Assembly: GCA_025846845.1 (NCBI GenBank)
Contig: JAOYTL010000019.1
Span: 1-64,000 of the forward strand
Length of the DNA: 64,000 nt
Direction: 5' to 3'
Source: Alloboseaceae bacterium BT-24-1
GTDB taxonomy: Bacteria; Pseudomonadota; Alphaproteobacteria; Rhizobiales; Beijerinckiaceae
Below are positions 41,125 to 50,669 of this stretch, piece after piece (within the stretch, counting starts at the first letter, position 1; every line of letters starts with the position of its first letter). The translations under genes and the position numbers were made by a program. A model generated the notes under the pieces. That model saw nothing but the letters and a program-made list of their open reading frames with translations, was not told the DNA's origin and did not search any database.

Positions 41125-43521
41125 CTACTGAAGGTATTTGACCTTCACTTCGGCGATCTTGCCGTTGAAGGCGAACGGCGCCTTGTCGAAATATTCCGTC
41201 GACACGGGCGACCCGAGATCCGTCCCGATATCGAGACAATCATTCGCGGTGAAGAGGAGTGGCGCCGATACGGGCACCACCCCGCTGGCAACGGTGGCCC
41301 CGTTGACCTTGAGCGCGACGTTCAGCGGCCCGGCTGGTCTCTTTTCCGCATAGGTCGTCTCGACCTCGATCTTGACCTTGCCGGTCGGTAAGGCCTGCTC
41401 CGAGCAGAACCGGCTCCGCTGAATCTCGAAGAGATTGTATTCGTAGCAGAGCCTGCCGGCGCGGACATAGGTCGTCAGGCCGCCTGAGAACGCCCCGAGG
41501 GCATAGAGCACGCCGTTGGCGCTGGCGGGAATCTCGGCATCGATGCTGACGAGGTTGTTCTTGTTCCCGAGCGCCGGCGCGGTGAATTCGGGCATCCGAA
41601 TCATGCTTCCGGCGAAGGTCCATTCCTTATACGGCGTCGAGATGCGCATTTCCGGATGCATCGCGGCGACCCACAGGCCGGCCCCGATCGGCAGAACCTT
41701 GTTCCTGGTCGCCTCGACCAGGAACATCTGCTTGAGGTCCTCGAGCTTTGCCGGTGCCTTTTCCGCCAAATCGTTCGCCTGCGACCAGTCTTCCTCGAGA
41801 TTGTAAAGTTCCCACTTGTCCTTGTCGGGCGTCCACTCGCGGATGCCCGGAGGCGTTCCCGGTACCCAGGGCGTCCGCGGACCGAAGGCGGACGCGATCC
41901 ACCCGTCATGATAGATGCTGCGGCTGCCCATGATCTCGAAATACTGGGTTGTCTTGCGCCCCTTCGCCTTTGCATCTCCGAAGGAGTAGGCGAAGCTGAC
42001 GCCGTCGAACCCGTCCTGCGGAATGCCGTTGACGACACGCGGCGGCGTGATGCCCACGATCTCGTAGAGGGTCGGGACGATGTCGTTGACGTGGTGGAAC
42101 TGCGCGCGCGGCGTAGCGTCCGGCTTGATCTTCGCGGGCCAGCGCACCGACATCGGGTTGCGCGTGCCGCCGAAATGCGAGGCGACGAGCTTGGTCGCCT
42201 GATACGGCGCGCTGCCGGCCCAGGCCCAGCCTGCATGATACATGTTGTCGGCCTTCGGAGAGCCGAGCACGTCGAGCCCGCCGAGCGCATTCGTCGCATC
42301 GATATGCTGCTTCACCGTCGTCGGGATGCCGTTCTGGGCCAGCAACTCGCTGAGGGTCCCGTTCTGGCCTTCGGCCGATGAGCCGTTGTCGCCCCAGATA
42401 TAGAGGATCAATGTGTTGTCGCCGTAGCCGAGCCGTTCAATCTCGTCGACGAGGCGACCCGCCTGGACGTCGACATGCTCGCCGAAACCGGCGGCGACCT
42501 CCATCAGGCGACGCTGGAACGGTTTTTCACTATCGGGAATGCTGTCCCAGGCCGGCAGCGAGGCTGGCCGCGGCGTGAGCTGTGCGCTCTGCGGGATCCA
42601 GCCTTGCTCCTTGGCGCGTGCGAAAGCCCGCTCCCGGTACTTGTCCCAGCCGTCGTCGAACTTGCCCTTATACTTGTCCGCCCACTCCTTCATGATGTGG
42701 TGCGGGCCGTGGATGGCGCCGCTCGCCCAGTACATGAAGAACGGCTTGTCCGGCTGATAGGCCTTGTGATTCTGCAGCCAGTGAATGGCCTCGTCGGCCA
42801 GATCCTCGCTCAGATGATAGGGACGGCCTGGCTTCGGCGGATTGGGATGCACGACCGTCGTGTTGCGCACGAGGTTCGGTTCGTATTGCGAGGCTTCGCC
42901 TGCCAGGAAGCCGTAGAAGTACTCGAATCCGTATCCGGTCGGCCAATACTCGAACGGTCCCGCCGATGTCGTCTGCTCGGCAGGCGTATTGTGCCATTTG
43001 CCGAAGGCAGCCGTGGCATAGCCATAGCTCTTGAGAACTTCAGCTGCCGTGGCGCTCGACTTTGGGATCACGCCGGAATAGCCGTCCCAGTCGTTCGCGA
43101 GTTCGGCAATCTGGCCGCTGCCGACGCGGTGGTGATTGCGCCCGGTCAGCAGGGCGGCGCGCGTCGGCGAGCACATGGCCGTCGTATGGAAACGGTTGTA
43201 AGAGATGCCGCCCTTGTGGATGCGGTCGAGCGTCGGCGTGCTGATTTCGCCGCCGAACGTGCTTGGCAATGCCGGTCCGGCGTCGTCGATCAGAACGATG
43301 ATGATGTTCGGAGCATCTGCGGAGAGGCGCCGCTGGGCGGGAGCCGGCGAATAGACCGATTCCTGCATGGTCCGGTTGGCGATGCTGCCGGATGGCTTCG
43401 GCGGGAACGGCAGCACCTCCTGCGCCGTGCCTGCGGCCGGCGCTCCGAGGAGGGAGCATGCCATGCTCGTGGCGACGAGCCATGCATTTCTTGGGCGCGA
43501 CGCGCCCGAAGGTTTGGTCAT
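41125..43521 (-). CDS. arylsulfatase (type I, formylglycine-dependent)
   Basis: 798 residues, exported: the N-terminus has a signal-like stretch (WLVATSMACSLLGAPAAGTA). The alkaline-phosphatase-like sulfatase core begins APNIIIVLIDDAGPALPSTF with metal-binding aspartates. The active-site motif is AMCSPTRAALLTGR; the cysteine of CSPTR must be oxidised to formylglycine. Further metal/sulfate residues are in GKWHN and YIWGDNGSSAEGQNG. A C-terminal beta-rich extension (residues about 600-798) is typical of large periplasmic arylsulfatases. ATG 43521 has AGGAG upstream. It overlaps the FGE-type gene by 4 bp, which supplies the maturase. Confidence 0.93.
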   Translation of the reverse strand: MTKPSGASRPRNAWLVATSMACSLLGAPAAGTAQEVLPFPPKPSGSIANRTMQESVYSPAPAQRRLSADAPNIIIVLIDDAGPALPSTFGGEISTPTLDRIHKGGISYNRFHTTAMCSPTRAALLTGRNHHRVGSGQIAELANDWDGYSGVIPKSSATAAEVLKSYGYATAAFGKWHNTPAEQTTSAGPFEYWPTGYGFEYFYGFLAGEASQYEPNLVRNTTVVHPNPPKPGRPYHLSEDLADEAIHWLQNHKAYQPDKPFFMYWASGAIHGPHHIMKEWADKYKGKFDDGWDKYRERAFARAKEQGWIPQSAQLTPRPASLPAWDSIPDSEKPFQRRLMEVAAGFGEHVDVQAGRLVDEIERLGYGDNTLILYIWGDNGSSAEGQNGTLSELLAQNGIPTTVKQHIDATNALGGLDVLGSPKADNMYHAGWAWAGSAPYQATKLVASHFGGTRNPMSVRWPAKIKPDATPRAQFHHVNDIVPTLYEIVGITPPRVVNGIPQDGFDGVSFAYSFGDAKAKGRKTTQYFEIMGSRSIYHDGWIASAFGPRTPWVPGTPPGIREWTPDKDKWELYNLEEDWSQANDLAEKAPAKLEDLKQMFLVEATRNKVLPIGAGLWVAAMHPEMRISTPYKEWTFAGSMIRMPEFTAPALGNKNNLVSIDAEIPASANGVLYALGAFSGGLTTYVRAGRLCYEYNLFEIQRSRFCSEQALPTGKVKIEVETTYAEKRPAGPLNVALKVNGATVASGVVPVSAPLLFTANDCLDIGTDLGSPVSTEYFDKAPFAFNGKIAEVKVKYLQ

Positions 43522-44516
43522 GGTATTGTCTCCTGGGTTCTGACGACGCAACGAAATCCGAGATGGCTGGTCGAGGTGTCGACCGCCTCGGCATGCCGGG
43601 CAGCCGGGCGATAGCGTTGGCAGTAGTTCGGCGCGCACAGATGCGAACCGCCTTTGATCACCTTGCGCGGGATTTTGATCTGTGGCTGTCCGGGGTCGTA
43701 GCTCGTCTCTTCGCGCCCACCGCGCGGATTGCGCGGAATGCAGCAGGCCTTCGGTGCATCGGCTTCGTGCCGGGGCGAATACCAGTCGGCCGTCCACTCC
43801 CAGACATTGCCGATCATGTCGTGGATGCCGTAGCCGTTCGGGGGAAAGGCCTTCACTGGGGAGGTGCGGTCAAAGCCATCGCGCGCCAGGTTCTCATGCG
43901 GGAACTGGCCCTGCCAGGTGTTGGCCCGATGCACGCCGCCAGGAGCCAACTCGTCGCCCCAGGCATAGTCGGCGCCGTCGAGCCCGCCGCGCGCGGCGAA
44001 TTCCCATTCCGCCTCGGTCGGCAGGTCGTTGCCGGCCCAGCGCGCATAGGCAAGCGCGTCGGAATGGGCGACGTGGACGACCGGATGATTGTCGAGGCCG
44101 TTGATCGTGCTCTTCGGCCCGTAGGGATGGCGCCAGTCCGTGCCTCTCAGGAACTGCCACCATTGGCTCCAGTCGCGCAGATCGACGGGATGCGAGGGCG
44201 GCGAGAACACCAGCGAACCGGCATGGAGCATATGTGCCGGCGCGCCGGGATAATCCTTGGGATCGGGGGCGGTCTCCGCGACGGTGACGTGACCGGTCAC
44301 CTTCACGAATTCCTTGAACTGACGGTTGGTGACCGGGGTTGCGTCGATCCAGAAGCCATCGACCATCACGCGATGGGCCGGGGCTTCCTCCGGATAATGC
44401 CGATCCGACCCCATGCGGAAGTTTCCGCCGGGAAGCCAGATCATGCCCGGACGAGGCGGTGCCCCGGTGAACGCCGCCTCGAGGGATGGTGCGGGCTTGG
44501 TGTCGGCCACCGTCAT
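43518..44516 (-). CDS. formylglycine-generating enzyme (sulfatase maturase)
   Basis: 332 residues of the SUMF1/FGE family, which converts the sulfatase active-site cysteine to formylglycine with oxygen and copper. Family blocks are MIWLPGGNFRMGSDRHYPEE, FWIDATPVTNRQFKEFV, LPTEAEWEFAARGGL, YGIHDMIGNVWEWTADWY and near the C-terminus KGGSHLCAPNYCQRYRPAAR with both catalytic cysteines, then SHLGFRCVV. It is translationally coupled to the arylsulfatase (ATGA-type overlap). There is no clear signal peptide, so cytoplasmic maturation before export is likely. Confidence 0.93.
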   Translation of the reverse strand: MTVADTKPAPSLEAAFTGAPPRPGMIWLPGGNFRMGSDRHYPEEAPAHRVMVDGFWIDATPVTNRQFKEFVKVTGHVTVAETAPDPKDYPGAPAHMLHAGSLVFSPPSHPVDLRDWSQWWQFLRGTDWRHPYGPKSTINGLDNHPVVHVAHSDALAYARWAGNDLPTEAEWEFAARGGLDGADYAWGDELAPGGVHRANTWQGQFPHENLARDGFDRTSPVKAFPPNGYGIHDMIGNVWEWTADWYSPRHEADAPKACCIPRNPRGGREETSYDPGQPQIKIPRKVIKGGSHLCAPNYCQRYRPAARHAEAVDTSTSHLGFRCVVRTQETIP

Positions 44517-44553
44517 GCGCCTACTCCAAGACTACGAATCCTGCGGACCGAAC

Positions 44554-44910
44554 CTAGGGCTTCATCTTGATCCCGAGCTTCGCGCGCATGTCCTTGAACA
44601 CCACGGCAATCGCTTCGATGATTTTCTTGTCGGGATTGGCCTTGCAGTACTGGATGACCTCGTGCTCCGCCTCCTTCGCCCTCTTGACCTCGAGGAGATG
44701 CTTCTTGGCGAGACCGTTGTACCAGCCGCTATACCAAGCGGTGAGCATATCGGCGTCTTCCTGGAAGGTTCCCGCGAGCTGGGCGCAGGTCAGCTTCTGG
44801 ACGTCGATATAGCCCTTGGCATCCGCGTAAGCGCTCAGTGGAGTCTGCGCACTCAACGGCTGGATCAATGTCGACATCAAAATCGATACACCTAGAAGCT
44901 TACGCATCAT
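44554..44910 (-). CDS. HdeA/HdeB-like periplasmic protein
   Basis: 118 residues with a signal peptide (MRKLLGVSILMSTLIQPLSA). The mature part shows the HdeA/HdeB pattern KLTCAQLAGTFQEDADMLTA, then WYSGWYNGLAKKH and HEVIQYCKANPDKKIIEAI, with one conserved cysteine pair that makes the fold's disulfide. HdeA is an acid-activated chaperone in enterics; many alphaproteobacterial relatives have no proven role. It is 37 bp from the FGE gene and in the same operon. Confidence 0.88.
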   Translation of the reverse strand: MMRKLLGVSILMSTLIQPLSAQTPLSAYADAKGYIDVQKLTCAQLAGTFQEDADMLTAWYSGWYNGLAKKHLLEVKRAKEAEHEVIQYCKANPDKKIIEAIAVVFKDMRAKLGIKMKP

Positions 44911-44995
44911 CTTCTTTCCTCTTCATAGATTGTGCATCGCGACCGCGCAAAAGCCCTTTTCGCACAGCTCATCGAGGCTGGTGCTGGCCGGACTC

Positions 44996-46426
44996 TCAGC
45001 CGATCTTCTGGGCTGGAGGAATTGTCCATGTCCCATTGATGATCGATGGGTCTGTCTCGCTCGGCCAATACATCCGCAGCATCAGGATGAAATCGCCGGC
45101 GGGCGCGGGAAGCCAGTTCGACTCCTTGTCCTTTCCGGGCGAATCCTTCTGGATGTAAAGGTCCGTCGAGCCGTCCGGATTGGTCTGCAGATTTTGCCGT
45201 GCGCTGATGGAGTATCGATTTAGCGGATTGTTCACGAAAAAGTACTTGTCGTCATACATCGTCAGCGACCAGAACCCCTCGGCCGGCGGCAGGTGCCCCT
45301 TGGGGAAGCGCATGACGTACTTGTTCGCTCCATTGTATTTGTGCCCCTCGGCATCCGCCTTCGAGGTCGGGTACACCGCATCCTGCGGGCGGTTGGCGCC
45401 GAGCCCGATCGCCGTGATCAGCGCCCGCATCAGATAGTCCGTGCCGTAGATGCCGGTCTTCGTGGTGAACGCCCAGCCGTTCTGCTGCGTGATCGCCTTG
45501 TTGATCTTGAACTGGAGCATGATCCTGTCGAAGGCGATGTCCGGAATGCGATTGGCGAAATCCGCCTTGAGCTTGCTCGCGTCGAACGACTGGCCGGGAA
45601 CGATGCCGATGCTGGCAAATCTGGCGAGCTGAGCGGCGTCCGCTTCGGAAGGCGGGTTCGTCTTCATCAGCTCGCAGAGCAACGTGAAATAGGACACCGC
45701 GTCCATGCGGTTGACCTGGTCACGGACCGCCGTCTTCATGTCGACCGCCGGGTCAGCCTTGCCGGCCGGCGGCGTGTAGGGCTTGCCATAGGCGCTCAGC
45801 GGCACGAGCTTGAACTCGTCCTGCAGCTTGTGCACGGCGGCATAGTCCTCCGGCGTGCCGGTGCAGTAGATGCGGCCGAGCAGCCAGACGATGGCGGTGG
45901 ATGATTTGTATTCCTTCACGCCCTCCGGCAGCGTGCCCTCCCAGCCGGGGCCGGTAATCGCATAGGTCTGCGCGCCGGTGCCGGTCGTGCGCTTGCCCGG
46001 AACTTGGAACACCGTGGTCCAGCCGTCGAGCATTGGCATCAGGAAATAGCGATCCTTCATGTCCGGGATGCTGAGCACCCAGGGTTCCTTGCCGACATCG
46101 AAGAAGGCGGTCGTGTAGAGCGTGTCGGCGTTCGGCGCCGTGACGTCCTTGAACGCGGCGTCGGGATAGTTGCGCAGCTTGATGATCTGGCCCATTGGCG
46201 CCCGGGTGCCGACGGGCTCGGCGACATTGGTCATGATCCGACGGGTCATTTCCATCGTCACCAGCGGATAGCCGAAGATGTAGGCGTCGGTCGCGAGCCA
46301 GAACTCCTCGAGACCTTCGCCGAGGCCGAGAAACGCTCCCTGCTCGGCGAGCGCCGACTTGCTCATCGCCGTGCTGGCGAGCAAGCTCATGCCGCCCAGT
46401 GCGGCGGAGCGACGGGTGATCTTCAT
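44996..46426 (-). CDS. DUF1254/DUF1214 exported protein
   Basis: 476 residues. The N-terminus KITRRSAALGGMSLLAS is a twin-arginine-like signal. The DUF1254 domain follows (AYIFGYPLVTMEMTRRIM, NADTLYTTAFFDV), then the C-terminal DUF1214 domain (FWSLTMYDDKYFFVNNPLNR, ESNWLPAPAGDFILMLRMYWP). These proteins are periplasmic and beta-rich, of unknown function, often near hydrolases. It lies between the outer-membrane protein and HdeA genes in the sulfatase operon. Confidence 0.92.
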   Translation of the reverse strand: MKITRRSAALGGMSLLASTAMSKSALAEQGAFLGLGEGLEEFWLATDAYIFGYPLVTMEMTRRIMTNVAEPVGTRAPMGQIIKLRNYPDAAFKDVTAPNADTLYTTAFFDVGKEPWVLSIPDMKDRYFLMPMLDGWTTVFQVPGKRTTGTGAQTYAITGPGWEGTLPEGVKEYKSSTAIVWLLGRIYCTGTPEDYAAVHKLQDEFKLVPLSAYGKPYTPPAGKADPAVDMKTAVRDQVNRMDAVSYFTLLCELMKTNPPSEADAAQLARFASIGIVPGQSFDASKLKADFANRIPDIAFDRIMLQFKINKAITQQNGWAFTTKTGIYGTDYLMRALITAIGLGANRPQDAVYPTSKADAEGHKYNGANKYVMRFPKGHLPPAEGFWSLTMYDDKYFFVNNPLNRYSISARQNLQTNPDGSTDLYIQKDSPGKDKESNWLPAPAGDFILMLRMYWPSETDPSIINGTWTIPPAQKIG

Positions 46427-46498
46427 TTGTCAGCCTCCTCAATAGTATCGAGAGTGGAACACCGGCCTGAAGGCATGCTTCCGCAGCGACGCTGCGGA

Positions 46499-47398
46499 TC
46501 AGAAGCGCGCCGTCAGGCCCAGGACGGGTCCGTGCGTCAGCATGTCGTACTCGTAGTGCGACCTGCCGCGCCCTTTGGAGAAGTCGACATAGAGCGCCCG
46601 ATAGCCGAGCATGCCGCTCCAGGCGGCGCTCTGCGTGCGGGCGAATTCCCAGTTGAGATAGCCCATGGCCTGCCAGGACAAATCGCTTCCGACGCCGAAG
46701 CCCCCGACATCGGCGCGCAACACGAGTTCGGTGCTGGGCGAGAAATGATGGCGCAGGCGCAGGCCGACCAGCGGGTCGAGCCAGGTGACGTCGCCGGATG
46801 CGGCAACGGCGCGGCCGCCGCGGAGCGTCAGATCAGCAATCGACAAGCCTGCCGTCAGCGCCAGGCTGGCCTCGGCATTCTGCCACCAGAAACGCCCGCC
46901 GCCATAGAGATCGATCGACGTCCCCGTTCCGGGCGCCGAACCTTCCCAGTGAAGCAATTCGTAGGCGAGCACCGCCTCCGCGATGAACATCTTAAACTGG
47001 AGCGAGACCGCAGCCGCCACAGCCCCCCCGATCTGAGGATGGACGCTGCGTGCGCGTGCGCCGCTGTCGGAGACGCCCACCTTCATGTAGGTGAGATCGG
47101 TCATGACGGCGAAGCGCCCGTTGCGCGCCTCGAAGGCCCCCATCAGGCCGAAGAGCTCCTCCGGAATCGGGCGGTCCAGGATTTCCCCGAGCGTGGCGTC
47201 GATCTCGGTGGAGCGACCCTTGACCGTGGTCGTGCCGTTGACCGACGGCAGCCACGCATAAGGCATGGCGATATAGGTCCAGGCCGGCGGCTGCGGCGGT
47301 GTTGTCGCCCGCGGGGGCAGGTCGGCAGCGAAGGACGCAGTGCCGATACAGCTCACGACGACAGCGACGGCGTGGCACACTCTGCGTATGCCCGACAT
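46499..47398 (-). CDS. outer-membrane beta-barrel protein
   Basis: 299 residues. A signal peptide (MSGIRRVCHAVAVVVSCI... cleaved near FAADL) is followed by alternating amphipathic strands and an aromatic C-terminus (GLTARF), the usual outer-membrane barrel signal. Stretches such as DLYGGGRFWWQNAEASLALT and YRALYVDFSKGRGRSHYEYD fit porin-like strands. The frame opens at 47614, but ATG 47398 has AGGAGG upstream and gives the signal peptide. As first gene of the sulfatase operon it may admit the sulfated substrate. Confidence 0.8.
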   Translation of the reverse strand: MSGIRRVCHAVAVVVSCIGTASFAADLPPRATTPPQPPAWTYIAMPYAWLPSVNGTTTVKGRSTEIDATLGEILDRPIPEELFGLMGAFEARNGRFAVMTDLTYMKVGVSDSGARARSVHPQIGGAVAAAVSLQFKMFIAEAVLAYELLHWEGSAPGTGTSIDLYGGGRFWWQNAEASLALTAGLSIADLTLRGGRAVAASGDVTWLDPLVGLRLRHHFSPSTELVLRADVGGFGVGSDLSWQAMGYLNWEFARTQSAAWSGMLGYRALYVDFSKGRGRSHYEYDMLTHGPVLGLTARF

Positions 47399-47639
47399 TT
47401 TCCCCGCCTCCTGGCGGGTCGTCGGAAGGTTATCGCCGGGCCAGCCCGCAGCGAGCGTGCGAGTCGCTCGTGGGCTCCTCGCCGCCCGAGATCTTACGCG
47501 CCACATCATGCCCCCTTCGGCCAGCCCGCCTCGGTCACCACCTATGGCGGTACTCCGATCACGGCTGGTCTTGCTTGGCCATTTCGCGCCAGATCGCAGG
47601 ACGTGTCTTGCCATTTCGCGCCAATGCGCCCCGGCGCGA

Positions 47640-48008
47640 TCAACCGCGGATTTTGGCAGTCGGCCGGCGATTCCCGTTCTGCCTGCGATAAGCCGCGGGC
47701 TGAACCTTCATCAAGCGCATGAAGGTACGGCTGAAGCTGCTGGCGCCGGCGTAACCAAGGCTTAACGCTATGTGCGAAATGTGTTCATTGGTTTCGGCGA
47801 GCAAGCGGCAGGCTGTGTCGAGACGCACCTCGGCGACTATTTCGCTGTAACTCGTTCCCATCGAAGCAAGGTGACGCTGCAGCGAGCGCACGCGCACACC
47901 CAATCGACTTGCAGTCGATGGAAGAGCTGCGCCATTGTGCTGCAGCGACGCAGCAACCGCCGCTCGCACCTCGTGTCGGGAGGGCATATGGACGAGCTTC
48001 ATAGCCAC
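47640..48008 (-). CDS. AraC-type DNA-binding domain protein, probably truncated
   Basis: 122 residues consisting only of the AraC double helix-turn-helix: TASRLGVRVRSLQRHLASMG and HISHIALSLGYAGASSFSRT with the terminal RTFMRLMKVQPAAYRRQ. The ligand-binding domain that full AraC regulators have (compare the 333-residue neighbour on the other strand) is missing. It is either a stand-alone DNA-binding protein or the surviving end of a broken gene. It lies upstream of the sulfatase operon, in the same direction. Confidence 0.7.
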   Translation of the reverse strand: MAMKLVHMPSRHEVRAAVAASLQHNGAALPSTASRLGVRVRSLQRHLASMGTSYSEIVAEVRLDTACRLLAETNEHISHIALSLGYAGASSFSRTFMRLMKVQPAAYRRQNGNRRPTAKIRG

Positions 48009-48259
48009 GTCGTGAATGGTGCGGACCTTCGTCCCGGATCAGACAGCCCTGTTATTCAATGACTGAAAATTTCGGCCGTCTGGCCATCGGACGCCAAAAC
48101 TAGATTGAAATGAGCACTATTTGAGGCGCCGGGACAAAGGACTGCGCCTCATCGCAAGCAGCAACGACGTGCAACCACTCCCACGGCCTTGGTGACGATG
48201 GTCCCGGAGGAGCGGCAAGGCGGAATAAGGATTTAACTCTCTGCCGGGGGGCAAATATT

Positions 48260-49261
48260 ATGGCCGGAATTCCTCTGACCCGTTGCCAATTCCTCATTCC
48301 CTTCACCGTCATTCATGACGAGATCGGCGCCTCCACCGCGCCGCTTCTGGCAAAATTCGGGCTTCCGACGTCCGTGGAGGAAAAAGCGGACCACTTCATA
48401 CCCTTGCTGCGCGCCGTTAGCTTCGCGGAGGCTGCCCAGCAATCGCAGGGGATCGTCGATTTCGGATTTCAGGCGTCGCAGCGGCTGCAATATTGCCACC
48501 TCAGTGAAAAGCTCAGGATGGTGATTGGCTATTCGCCGACGCTGTTCACCGCACTTCAGCAGGTATGTAAATGGGCAACCCTTGAAGACAATGTCCTGCA
48601 CATGTGGCTCGAACGCTGCGATGACCACCTGAAGATATGCAGCAGGCTCCTTGGCACCTCTGGCATCGCGCATCTGGAACACTCGCAATGGCTCCAGAAC
48701 ATTTTTCCCATTCACATCGTCCGGCAATTCGCTGGGGCAAACTGGGTGCCAGCGACAATGGCCTTCGAGGCCCGGTACACACCCAGCGCGCAGACCCGAT
48801 CCTCCTGGCCGAACACACGCTTCCTGTCGGGTCAGGCCGCATCCTGGATCGACGTTCCTGTCTCGTTCCTGAGCCTTCCCAGTCTCGCAGACGAGCTGCC
48901 GGCATCGCCCGCGGACGACGAGACGGGACCGTCCGCCAACGACATCGTCGGCGCGCTAAGATTGATGTTGCCGTCCTATCTGGATGAAGGAGCGCCGACC
49001 GTAGCCGAAGTCGCGGAGATGGCCGGCGTCAGCGTGAGGAGCCTTCAACGCAAGCTGTCCGGTGCGGGCCTATCGTATTCCGATCTGCTCGGGGCGGCCC
49101 GGTTCGAGAACGCGGCCCGGCTGCTGCGCGACAGCGATGCCAAGATCATCGAGATCGCGTTCTCCTCCGGCTACGCGGATCCGGCGCATTTTACCCGTGC
49201 CTTCCGTCGGATTTCGGGCATCACTCCGCGGGAGTATCGTGACCAGTCGAGGCTGCGATAG
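48260..49261 (+). CDS. AraC-family regulator (OruR-like)
   Basis: 333 residues. The N-terminal 220 residues form the ligand-binding region of OruR-like AraC proteins (LLAKFGLPTSVEEKADHFIP, LRMVIGYSPTLFTALQQV). The C-terminal DNA-binding part has VAEVAEMAGVSVRSLQRKLS and KIIEIAFSSGYADPAHFTRA followed by FRRISGITPREYR. The GGGGGG tract just upstream of ATG 48260 serves as ribosome-binding site. Its divergent position next to the truncated AraC gene and the sulfatase operon makes it the likely regulator of that operon. Confidence 0.9.
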   Translation: MAGIPLTRCQFLIPFTVIHDEIGASTAPLLAKFGLPTSVEEKADHFIPLLRAVSFAEAAQQSQGIVDFGFQASQRLQYCHLSEKLRMVIGYSPTLFTALQQVCKWATLEDNVLHMWLERCDDHLKICSRLLGTSGIAHLEHSQWLQNIFPIHIVRQFAGANWVPATMAFEARYTPSAQTRSSWPNTRFLSGQAASWIDVPVSFLSLPSLADELPASPADDETGPSANDIVGALRLMLPSYLDEGAPTVAEVAEMAGVSVRSLQRKLSGAGLSYSDLLGAARFENAARLLRDSDAKIIEIAFSSGYADPAHFTRAFRRISGITPREYRDQSRLR

Positions 49262-49400
49262 GTATGCAGCCCGATATGCTGGAGCGATGATTGGGTAGCA
49301 CTTGCTGGGCTCCTCGCTTGCGGGTGATAGACTTCGGTCGTAGGCAGTTGTGCGACAGATCGGAAGGCAGCACGGCGGGATGCCCGCCGTGCCAACTGAT

Positions 49401-50027
49401 TTAGAGATCCGTCTGCTCCGACAGGATGAGAGCATCATCTACTTCGATGCCGAGGTACCGCACGGTGCTTTCCAGTTTGGAATGCCCGAGCAGCAGCTGA
49501 CAGGCGCGTAGATTGCCGGTGCGCTTGTAGATCAAGGCAACTTTCGTGCGCCGAAGGCTGTGCGTCCCGTAGAGCGCTGGGTCAAGGCCGATCAGGGCGA
49601 CCCAGCCATCCAGCAGGCGGCCGTATTGCCGGGTCGTCACGTGCTCGCCGGGTCGACTGCGGCTCGGGAAGAGCCAATCGCCAGTTGCCGCTGGTCGTCT
49701 CCTGAGCCAAGGCGTAAGCGCCTCTCGGGTCGGATCGGTGAGCTCGAAAGGCACGGGCCGGCCGGTCTTCTGCTGGATGATCGATGTCCTCAGCCTCACC
49801 GTTCCACCGAGTACAACATCACCCACGCGCAGCCGGACGAGATCGCAGCCACGCAGCTTGCTGTCGATCGCGAGATTGAACATCGCCAGATCACGCACAC
49901 GACGTTCGTGCTGCAGCCGTGTCCTGATTGCCCAGATGTGACGCGGCTTAAGGGGCGGCTTTGGGCCTATAATTCGCCCGGTATTCCACGCCGGACACTG
50001 ATGGGTCTGCTGAGCTTCGACTAGCAT
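49401..50027 (-). CDS. minimal tyrosine recombinase (catalytic domain only)
   Basis: 208 residues. All catalytic residues are present: Arg in SKLRGCDLVRLRVGD, Lys in QQKTGRPVPFE, HSLRR (His and Arg), LLGHSKLESTVRYLG (His, then the Tyr nucleophile). The N-terminal core-binding domain of ordinary integrases is absent. Such short recombinases are frequent in Alphaproteobacteria, often as orphan genes. ATG 50027 has GGAGG at proper spacing; the frame opens at 50054. No att site is identified. Confidence 0.85.
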   Translation of the reverse strand: MLVEAQQTHQCPAWNTGRIIGPKPPLKPRHIWAIRTRLQHERRVRDLAMFNLAIDSKLRGCDLVRLRVGDVVLGGTVRLRTSIIQQKTGRPVPFELTDPTREALTPWLRRRPAATGDWLFPSRSRPGEHVTTRQYGRLLDGWVALIGLDPALYGTHSLRRTKVALIYKRTGNLRACQLLLGHSKLESTVRYLGIEVDDALILSEQTDL

Positions 50028-50669
50028 GACGCATCCTCCATCGGGATGCCGCATCCGGGACGCATTATACTGCGTCCGTCACTCGTCTGCGCCAGGAGCG
50101 GACTCTGACACTTCGCCCGAAAGCAGACCTGACAGTAGCGTAAGGTACATGACGTGCTGGATGGCTTGATCGTGACAGCCCAATCCAATTCAGCAGCCGA
50201 CCGGGTGAGCAGACAGTGCTCACAGCGCAGCGACCGAGCCGCTGAACTGAGTGTCTCTCAGCGCTTCGAAGCACGCGGTCAGGCTTCTACGCGGTCGCCA
50301 CATTGACGTCGGCAAGATTTGTGCCGGCTGGGGGCGCCCGGTGGTCGCGGCGTGCTGGGGCGTCAAATCCGTCTGCCCCCTTGGCCCGCAACCGAAGGCG
50401 TAAACTGATCTGCGCATACTTTGGAGGCTGGACTCTGGGTCGCGAGCGCTGGGAGTGACGGCTCTCCGCCATTCTCGCAGCTGATGTCACCGGCTAAGGC
50501 ATAGTCTCGGCCCGCGGCCCGCTGAGAATCCTCGCCGAAGCTTTCATAATTGCGTTGCGGATTGCCATTCTGCGAAGTTGCTTAGCAACCTCGATGTGAT
50601 GGGCGATAAGTTCGGGCGTGACTATCAGGGGTCGGCAGCCCCGCGCCTTTGGCATCAAGAACGTGATCA
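50028..50669. other. non-coding region with repeat relics
   Basis: About 640 bp between the minimal integrase and the monooxygenase gene. Short frames only. At 50080-50140 are repeat-like words (GGAGCGGACTCTGACACTT, GAAAGCAGACCTGACAG) of the interspersed family. I see nothing else that I can support. Confidence 0.4.

Noticed and set aside
46004..47722. 572-codon plus-strand frame across the DUF1254 and outer-membrane genes
   Set aside because: Spans two real genes and their spacer antisense; not a plausible gene.
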